Assembly (NCBI GenBank): GCA_041485845.1
Contig: JBGPKH010000569.1
Location: 1-5,951, forward strand
Direction: 5' to 3'
DNA: 5,951 nucleotides
Source: OMOG01 sp041485845
GTDB lineage: Bacteria; Acidobacteriota; Terriglobia; Bryobacterales; Bryobacteraceae
The translations under genes and the position numbers were made by a program. Positions within the stretch are counted from its first letter, which is position 1. Each line of letters opens with the position of its first letter. Below, piece by piece: positions 1-4,953 of this stretch. The notes under the pieces are model-generated. The model was not told where the DNA came from. It ran no database searches and worked only from the letters and a program-made list of their open reading frames with translations.

Positions 1-104
1 AGAGCCTTCTCACCTCCGTTCTCACCATCAAGGGAGATATCTGGCGGCTGGAGGACTTCGACCGCCGGATCGGCTGGCTGGATCGACTGCTGCGGAGGAG
101 ATAG
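1..104 (+). CDS. 3' end of an unidentified gene (partial, C-terminal 33 residues)
   Basis: An open frame enters the window from the left, with its first complete codon at base 3, and ends at TAG 102-104. The 33 visible residues contain TIKGDIWRLEDF and finish in a basic stretch, LLRRR. About four fifths of the codons end in G or C, as in the genes next door, which supports real coding. The segment looks like an amphipathic helical tail, and I cannot assign a family from it. It converges on qhpF, with about 120 bases between the two stop codons, so it is probably not part of the amine dehydrogenase operon. The opposite strand offers only a short ATG frame without a good ribosome binding site. 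Being an extension of coding sequence is likely; any function is unknown. Confidence 0.5.
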   Translation, partial: SLLTSVLTIKGDIWRLEDFDRRIGWLDRLLRRR

Positions 105-224
105 GGATGAGTCACCTAGCCCGCGGAGCCCACCCCCATCCGGGTCCGGCGATTGGTGGGCGACGGAACCGAGACTGGTCGAGTAGGACATTGGCTGGTG
201 TGGGGACGAGCGGGGATTCCGGTT

Positions 225-1934
225 TCAGCTCGCTGGATTTGAACTGAGGCCGGCCGGGTAATCGAGAATCACCGTCTGGTGCGCAATCCGCGCCAGCGAC
301 GGCCGGTGCGTAATCAGAATCGCCGTGCGGCCCGCGGCCACGCGCACCAGCGTCTCGGCGATGGCGCGCTCGTTGGCTTCGTCGAGCGCCGAGGTCGGCT
401 CGTCCAGGACCAGCACCTTGGGGTTCGCGAGAATCGCGCGCGCCAGCGCGATCCGCTGGCGCTCCCCCGCGGAAAGCGTCTGGCCGCGCTCGGCGATGAT
501 GGTGTCGTAGCCATCGGGCAGGGCGAGGATGCGCTCGTGAATGGCGGCGGCGCGCGCCGCTTCGCGGATCTCTTCGCCGGCCGCTTCGGGCCGCGCGTAC
601 GCGATGTTCTCGCGCACGCTGGCCTGGTAGAGGTAAGGCGTCTGATCGAGCAGCACCACCGACCGCCGCAAGCTCTCCAGCGTAAGATCGCGCAGATCGC
701 GCCCGTCGAAACGGATGGCGCCCGAATCGGGGTCGTAGAAGCGCACGAGGAGATCGGCGACAGTGGACTTCCCCGCCCCGCTGGGGCCCAGGATCGCGCA
801 GATGGTCCCGGGCGCCACGCGGAACGAAAGCTCGTGGAGGACGGCACTCTCCCCGTGGCGGAAGGTCACGCGGTCGAACTCGATCTCGCCGCGAAAGTCC
901 TTGAGCGGTGTGGCGCCGGGGCGCTCGACGATCTCCACCTTCACGTCGAACAGTTCCCAGACGCGCGAGAGCGAAACTCCGCCGGACACCAGGTTGGTAT
1001 ACAGGCCCATCAGATTCTGCACCGGCGCGAGCAGGCGCACGTGGTAGGCCATCAAAGCGACCAGCGAACCGGTGGTGAGGGCGCCGTCGATCACCAGTTT
1101 TCCGCCGTACAGGAAGATGGCCGCGGTGGAGAGAGTCAGCACCGAGCCCGGGACCGCGCCCGCGAGGAACGAGGTCAACTGCATGCTCATCAGCGCGTCG
1201 AGAAAGCCCTGGTTGCGGGAGCGAAAGCGCTCCACCTCGCGCGCCTCGGCGTTCGACGCGACCACCAGACGCATGCCGAGCAGCGTTTCCAGCAGGAAGC
1301 TGCCGATGTCGGAGCTGCGCTCGCGAACCGCGCGCACGCGCCCGACCAGCCGGTGCTGGTAGTGTTGGAGCGCCCAGAGACTCACCGGCACGGCCGCCAG
1401 GCTCACCAGAAAAAGGCGCGGACTGAGCGACGACATGATGATCGCGCTTCCGATCAGGAAGACTACGTTGGAAAGCACGGACAAGAGGCTGTCGGCCGAG
1501 ACCCGCTGCACTTCCGCGATATCGTTGTTGATGCGCGAGACTACGTCGCCCATTTTGGTGCGCGCCCAAAAACGCGGCGAGAGTGCTTGCAGGTGGCGGT
1601 AGAGCGCCAGCCGCATGTCGAACAGGATGGCGGCGGAAACGCGCACGTAGTGATAGCTGGAAAAAATGTTCAGCGCAAAGCCCAGGACGGTGACGCCGAA
1701 CATCAGCCCGCTGACGATGGCCAGCATGCGGAAGTTGCGTTTGAGAAGCGCTTCGTCGATCAGCAGCTTGGAGAAGTACGGCTGCACCAGCCCGAACGCC
1801 GTGGCCGCGACGCCGGCCAGAAGGACCAGCGTGAGTCGAGGCCAGTAAGGGACGATGAAACGCAGCGCCCGGCGGTATCCGGTCAGCGATATCCGTTGGC
1901 CGGGATTATGGTTCGCGGGCGCGCTCACGTACAC
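225..1934 (-). CDS. qhpF: ABC transporter, permease-ATPase half-transporter of the QHNDH cluster (QhpF)
   Basis: This 569-residue protein is a fused exporter-type ABC half-transporter that should work as a homodimer in the inner membrane. Residues about 20-320 form the transmembrane domain with about six hydrophobic segments (for example near 33-50, 70-92, 151-190 and 255-277). Residues about 350-560 form the ATPase: Walker A GPSGAGKST at 383-391, Q-loop Gln431, signature LSAGE at 487-491, Walker B VLVLDEP at 507-513 with catalytic Glu512, D-loop SALDEAN at 515-521, and switch His543. The A-loop position usually held by Tyr appears to be His360. In Paracoccus QHNDH operons this transporter is implicated in exporting the QhpD-modified gamma subunit, and that role is inferred here from its place after qhpB. 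The start is GTG at 1934 with GGAG 5 bases upstream. An in-frame TGA lies nine codons upstream and no ATG occurs before residue 70; GTG at 1928 is the only close alternative. Family is certain, QhpF identity likely. Confidence 0.85.
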   Translation of the reverse strand: MYVSAPANHNPGQRISLTGYRRALRFIVPYWPRLTLVLLAGVAATAFGLVQPYFSKLLIDEALLKRNFRMLAIVSGLMFGVTVLGFALNIFSSYHYVRVSAAILFDMRLALYRHLQALSPRFWARTKMGDVVSRINNDIAEVQRVSADSLLSVLSNVVFLIGSAIIMSSLSPRLFLVSLAAVPVSLWALQHYQHRLVGRVRAVRERSSDIGSFLLETLLGMRLVVASNAEAREVERFRSRNQGFLDALMSMQLTSFLAGAVPGSVLTLSTAAIFLYGGKLVIDGALTTGSLVALMAYHVRLLAPVQNLMGLYTNLVSGGVSLSRVWELFDVKVEIVERPGATPLKDFRGEIEFDRVTFRHGESAVLHELSFRVAPGTICAILGPSGAGKSTVADLLVRFYDPDSGAIRFDGRDLRDLTLESLRRSVVLLDQTPYLYQASVRENIAYARPEAAGEEIREAARAAAIHERILALPDGYDTIIAERGQTLSAGERQRIALARAILANPKVLVLDEPTSALDEANERAIAETLVRVAAGRTAILITHRPSLARIAHQTVILDYPAGLSSNPAS

Positions 1935-1939
1935 TCGTG

Positions 1940-1943
1940 CTCC
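1940..1943 (-). promoter_or_regulatory. Shine-Dalgarno site of qhpF
   Basis: The minus strand reads GGAG here, 5 bases before the GTG at 1934, which supports that codon as the start. A stronger-looking AAGGAG at about 1954-1959 sits some 19-20 bases from the GTG, too far to serve it, and no usable start codon follows it at normal spacing. Confidence 0.5.
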
Positions 1944-1973
1944 GGTAAGACCGCTCCTTCAGGAGGCTCGAAG

Positions 1974-2056
1974 AAAAATGGGCCGCAGATAAACGCAGAT
2001 GAACGCAGATAACACCGACTTTTCTTATCTGCGTTCATCTGCGTTTATCTGCGGCC
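1974..2056 (-). terminator. Possible intrinsic terminator or attenuator between qhpB and qhpF
   Basis: Read in the direction of the operon, the 32-bp stem is followed after two bases by five T residues (complement of A5 at 1974-1978) and then CTT. That is the shape of a Rho-independent terminator placed after qhpADCB and before qhpF. The stem is longer and the base of the stem more dispersed-repeat-like than in a typical terminator, so the T run may be chance. It could instead protect the upstream messenger from 3' decay while allowing partial read-through into qhpF. Confidence 0.4.
1981..2056. repeat. Perfect 32-bp inverted repeat built from a 10-base repeating unit
   Basis: Left arm 1981-2012 and right arm 2025-2056 are exact reverse complements over 32 bases, separated by a 12-base spacer (2013-2024). 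Each arm is itself a run of a decamer of the form GCAGATRAAC, repeated about two and a half times after a GGCC cap. The arms are much less GC-rich than the flanking genes, which suggests an inserted or dispersed element rather than drifted operon sequence. It lies in the 142-base gap between qhpB and qhpF. From memory, similar GCAGATRAAC palindromes are dispersed intergenic repeats in Acidobacteriota and some other soil bacteria; this window shows only one copy. In RNA it would form a very stable hairpin on either strand. Confidence 0.92.
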
Positions 2057-2076
2057 TACACTTCTTCGCGTGCCTG

Positions 2077-3159
2077 TTAGGGCAGCGCGATCATGCCCGC
2101 CATGGTGACGTCGTTATTCAGGTCCCAGGTGCGCTCGTATTTCAAAGTGACGGCGTCGTACACCTCAATTTCGAAGCCGGCGCCGTAGAGATAGAGCTTC
2201 TTCCCGTCGGTGGAAGCGCCGAAACTGAAGCGCGAACGGCAGGGCACCTCCGCCGTCTTGGCGATGCGGTTGGTCCCCAGGTCGAACGACCAGAATTCGC
2301 AGCGTTTGTTCCCCTGGTTCCCGTTGGCGATGATGGTGTACGCCGACTTCTTGTCCGGCGCCACGTGGAATCCCGCCATCGCCATTGGCGCCGGTCCGAT
2401 GGGGGTAAAGTCGAACTTGCGCGTGGTCAGGTCGAAGCGGCCGATGCCGAAGACCCGGTTATGCACCACAGGGTCCGACGAGTTAAAGACGGTCACGCGC
2501 TGGCCGGGCTCGGTAATCGAATCCAGCAGGCCTCCGAATCCCACGGTCTCCATGCCCGGCAATTCCGGTTTGGACAACTCGATGCGCTCCACCTCCTTGA
2601 AGTCCGACGTATTGAGGATCACCACGCTGTCGCGGAACTGGTACAGGTACTTGCCGTCCGGCGAGACCTCGAAGGCGCCGCCCCCGCGCCCGCCGCCGAA
2701 GCCACTCTCGTCCACGGGGGGAATGTCCACCATGCGTGCGATCTTCTTCTCCGCCAGGTCGATCACCGTGTACTTGGGCCGGCCGATCTCGTAGCGGTCC
2801 GTCATCCTGGTGATTTCGGTGGTGGTGGTATAGAGAATCTTGTCCTCGGGATCGGGGGCGCCGCCGCCCAGGCGATACCGCTTGGTCTCGGTATCCAGCA
2901 CAAAGTGATTGATCACCTTGCGCGTGGCGATGTCGATGACCTCGATGCCGCTGTGGTCGTTGGTGGTGACGTAGATCTTCTTGCGGTCCTGGGAGAGCCG
3001 CAGACTCACCGGCAGCCCGGTGGTCAAGGGGATGCGATCCACGATCTGTCCCTTGGCCTCATCGAAAACCAGGACGGAGTTGGGATAGGCGCCCAGGTAC
3101 AGCGTGCCGGCACAGGCCGGCAGACACAGCAGGGTGAATAGGGAAAGGATTCTCTTCAT
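2077..3159 (-). CDS. qhpB: Quinohemoprotein amine dehydrogenase beta subunit (QhpB/PeaD)
   Basis: This 360-residue protein is the beta subunit of QHNDH, a periplasmic seven-bladed propeller that packs against the alpha and gamma chains and helps form the active-site pocket. A signal peptide is clear: a MKR start, a hydrophobic stretch at residues 4-14, and a likely cut near ACA-G at 17/18. Blade-type YVTN-like repeats follow, such as KKIYVTTND (60-68) leading to IEVIDIATRKVI, DGKYLYQF (168-175) leading to VVILNTSDFKEV, and DGKKLYLYG (318-326) leading to IEVYDAVTLKYE. A Gly-rich loop, FGGGRGGG, lies at 154-161. Cys287 and Cys307 are the only cysteines outside the signal region and could pair. 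Start ATG at 3159 lies 7 bases after the qhpC stop with no evident Shine-Dalgarno site, which suggests reinitiation after qhpC translation. Stop is TAA at 2077. Identification rests on the propeller repeats and the exact operon position. Confidence 0.92.
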   Translation of the reverse strand: MKRILSLFTLLCLPACAGTLYLGAYPNSVLVFDEAKGQIVDRIPLTTGLPVSLRLSQDRKKIYVTTNDHSGIEVIDIATRKVINHFVLDTETKRYRLGGGAPDPEDKILYTTTTEITRMTDRYEIGRPKYTVIDLAEKKIARMVDIPPVDESGFGGGRGGGAFEVSPDGKYLYQFRDSVVILNTSDFKEVERIELSKPELPGMETVGFGGLLDSITEPGQRVTVFNSSDPVVHNRVFGIGRFDLTTRKFDFTPIGPAPMAMAGFHVAPDKKSAYTIIANGNQGNKRCEFWSFDLGTNRIAKTAEVPCRSRFSFGASTDGKKLYLYGAGFEIEVYDAVTLKYERTWDLNNDVTMAGMIALP

Positions 3160-3166
3160 GGCGCGT

Positions 3167-3511
3167 CTATGGGAATACGAGGTCCAGGTTCCGCCAGTCC
3201 TTGGTGGCGGCGGCGCACTTGCTCGCCCAGCCCGGATAATTGTTCAGATGGTCCGGCACCTGCGCGGGCCAGAAGCAGGTCACGTAGCAATCGTAAAGGT
3301 CGCGCTCCACGGGCTGGCAGAGGCCGGAGGTTCCGCCCGCCGAATCCACTTCCCAGCCGGGCGAAAAGGCCAGCGAGCATCCCATGGGCACGTGCGGGCG
3401 CTGCTGCGGCGTTTGCGGGCCTTGCTGGAGCGCGACTATGTCTCCACGCATTGCCACCACCTGATCGTCGATGCGCCGCGCCTTTTTGTTGACCGGCCGC
3501 AAGTATTTCAT
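3167..3511 (-). CDS. qhpC: Quinohemoprotein amine dehydrogenase gamma subunit, CTQ-bearing, precursor (QhpC)
   Basis: This 114-residue precursor is the catalytic gamma subunit, which carries cysteine tryptophylquinone and three intrapeptide thioether bridges. Aligned by eye with the Paracoccus denitrificans mature chain (residue n there equals n+38 here), all key residues are present: Cys45-Glu54, Cys65-Asp71 and Cys79-Asp87 for the three bridges, and Cys75 with Trp81 for CTQ. Asp71 matches the active-site Asp33. Motifs are GCSLAFSPGWE (44-54), GLCQPVERDLYDC (63-75) and CFWPAQV (79-85). Phe80 replaces the Trp that precedes the CTQ tryptophan in Paracoccus. Cys99 is extra. Residues 1 to about 38 form a charged, non-hydrophobic leader, as expected for a chain exported after cytoplasmic modification rather than through Sec. 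ATG 3511 overlaps the qhpD TGA by four bases and has AGGAAGG 4 bases upstream. The frame stays open far upstream inside qhpD, but that is a shadow. Confidence 0.95.
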   Translation of the reverse strand: MKYLRPVNKKARRIDDQVVAMRGDIVALQQGPQTPQQRPHVPMGCSLAFSPGWEVDSAGGTSGLCQPVERDLYDCYVTCFWPAQVPDHLNNYPGWASKCAAATKDWRNLDLVFP

Positions 3512-4953
3512 AGGGCCTTCCTTTCGGCAAATTGTTCGAGAAATCCGGGATTCTGCGCGCTGATGGCGCCGTAGATCCGCAGGCAGGTGTCGGTCCAGCC
3601 GCGGATCCAGTCGCAGTAGTGCAGGTTGGGGTGGCCGGTATCGCCGTAGTGAACGTAGGCTTCGTGATGGCAGCCGCCGGCGCACAGCGGGCGCGCCCAG
3701 CAGGTATGACACTCGTACTTGGAATCGATGTGGCCGCGGCGCAGGAACTCGGCCTGCCTGGCGCGATCCACTCCCGTGGAGATGTGCCCGAGAGCGTGCA
3801 CATCGGAATCCACAAACCGATGGCAGGGCGCGATGTCGCCCGACGGCCCGACTCCCACCAGGCCGAGCGCCGCGCCGCAGGGATGCGACTTGTTGACGCC
3901 CTGGCATAACTCCGCCAGCGTATCGCTGACGTTCGAGAAGCCGTGCATCTCGCCGCGCAGCGCGTATTCGAGGTACTCTCGAGCCAGCGTCTGAAACTGA
4001 TCGAGCACGCTATCCATGCCCCGCTCGTTGATCGCGTAGAGACGATTCGGCGAGGTCGTGACCGGCGCGAAGCCTACCTCATGGAACCCCAGATCGTGCT
4101 TCAGGTGGCGGTAGATGCGGAGCACGTCGGTCACGCCCGAGGTGAGCGTGACCCGCGCCGCGATGGGCCGCGTGCCGTGGCCCTGGATCAGCGCGCGCAC
4201 ACGGGGCTCGATGATGTCGTAGCTGCCGCGGCCGTTGGCGAAGACGCGAAGCTGGTCGTGCATTTCCTTGGGGCCGTCCATGCTCACGGTGACGCCGATG
4301 CGGTGCTGCGAAAGGAACGCGATGATGTCGGGCGTGAGCAGGGTGGCGTTGGTCGTGAGGCTGTAATCGACGCTGCGTCCCTGCGCGACGGCCTGCTGGT
4401 TGGCATAAGCCACCACCTGCTTGAGCAGCGGGAAATTCATGAGCGTCTCGCCGCCGAAGAAGGTGATGTGGATGGCGCGCCGGCCGGCCGATTGCTCCAG
4501 GAGGAAGTCCACGGACGCCCGGGCCGTCTCGAAATCCATGAATTTCGGCTTGCCCTCGGGAGTGGCCACCTTGTCCTCGCCGAACTCGTAGCAATACTGG
4601 CAGGAGAGGTTGCACTGATTGGTCAGGTTGAGCACCAGCGTCTGCAAGGGAAAGCCGGCGGGCGGGTTTTGCGCCGGCTCGGGCATCGCGGCGCCCGCGA
4701 CAATCGCGCGGGAATAAAACATTTCTTCCAGCAGTTGTTCCGCGTCGTCCGAAGCCATTCCGCCCGCCGTCAAATCCGCGACCAACCGTTCGTGCGAGGT
4801 CTCCCCTTCGGCCAACCGGTCGATCAGCCTTCCCGCGGCATCGTCCAATTCGAAAATGGCGCCCGCCGGCACCAGGTATAGAAATCGCCGGCCGCCGCCT
4901 TCAAACGTGTGGAATTCGCCGAGGCGATACACGCGCGTGCCGGTGGCGGTCAT
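3508..4953 (-). CDS. qhpD: Radical SAM/SPASM maturase of the QHNDH gamma subunit (QhpD/PeaB)
   Basis: This 481-residue enzyme uses iron-sulfur clusters and S-adenosylmethionine to form the Cys-to-Asp/Glu thioether bridges in QhpC before export; it acts in the cytoplasm. Residues about 5-85 look like a small peptide-recognition (PqqD/RRE-like) domain. The radical SAM core begins near 103, with the CxxxCxxC triad at Cys114, Cys118 and Cys121, and the glycine motif FFGGE at 165-169. The C-terminal SPASM region has Cys359, then Gly372-x4-Cys377, then Cys415-x2-Cys418-x5-Cys424-x3-Cys428, then Cys447, a complete set for two auxiliary clusters. Cys350 and Cys457 are further cysteines. ATG 4953 overlaps the qhpA TGA (ATGA), and GGAGGT lies 6 bases upstream; a longer in-frame reading to the right is only a shadow over qhpA. 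Stop TGA at 3508 overlaps the qhpC ATG. Length matches the family as I know it. Confidence 0.95.
   Translation of the reverse strand: MTATGTRVYRLGEFHTFEGGGRRFLYLVPAGAIFELDDAAGRLIDRLAEGETSHERLVADLTAGGMASDDAEQLLEEMFYSRAIVAGAAMPEPAQNPPAGFPLQTLVLNLTNQCNLSCQYCYEFGEDKVATPEGKPKFMDFETARASVDFLLEQSAGRRAIHITFFGGETLMNFPLLKQVVAYANQQAVAQGRSVDYSLTTNATLLTPDIIAFLSQHRIGVTVSMDGPKEMHDQLRVFANGRGSYDIIEPRVRALIQGHGTRPIAARVTLTSGVTDVLRIYRHLKHDLGFHEVGFAPVTTSPNRLYAINERGMDSVLDQFQTLAREYLEYALRGEMHGFSNVSDTLAELCQGVNKSHPCGAALGLVGVGPSGDIAPCHRFVDSDVHALGHISTGVDRARQAEFLRRGHIDSKYECHTCWARPLCAGGCHHEAYVHYGDTGHPNLHYCDWIRGWTDTCLRIYGAISAQNPGFLEQFAERKAL
3516..3522 (-). promoter_or_regulatory. Shine-Dalgarno site of qhpC
   Basis: The minus strand reads AGGAAGG, 4 bases before ATG 3511 and inside the last codons of qhpD. 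Together with the ATGA overlap it decides the qhpC start within a frame that stays open for hundreds of bases upstream. The strong site fits a small subunit that must be made in step with its maturase. Confidence 0.65.

Noticed and set aside
128..161. Inverted repeat GCCCACC / GGTGGGC between the two convergent stop codons, considered as a shared terminator.
   Set aside because: The stem is only 7 bp with a 20-base loop and no T run follows on either strand; such matches are expected by chance in GC-rich DNA. The remaining spacer at 105-224 shows nothing else I can support.
279..2012. Long plus-strand open frame (577 codons) antisense to qhpF, running into the repeat.
   Set aside because: It mirrors the codon structure of qhpF, which has complete ABC-transporter motifs. 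The translation is rich in Arg, His, Gln and Ala without any domain, typical of an antisense shadow in GC-rich DNA.
1981..2056. CRISPR or tandem-repeat array, suggested by the repeating GCAGAT decamer.
   Set aside because: There are only two to three decamer units per arm arranged as one palindrome with a single short spacer; no repeat-spacer periodicity is present.
1999..3141. Plus-strand frame of 380 codons opposite qhpB.
   Set aside because: It starts inside the palindromic repeat and is antisense to the well-supported beta subunit; the translation shows only low-complexity His/Val/Gly-rich sequence and no family motif.
3512..3907. Upstream extension of the qhpC frame, giving a 246-residue protein.
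   Set aside because: It overlaps the SPASM domain of qhpD in another frame. ATG 3511 has a strong Shine-Dalgarno site and the ATGA overlap typical of this operon.
3943..4881. Plus-strand frame of 312 codons opposite qhpD.
   Set aside because: It is antisense to the radical SAM core and SPASM region, which carry all expected cysteines; the translation has no recognisable features.
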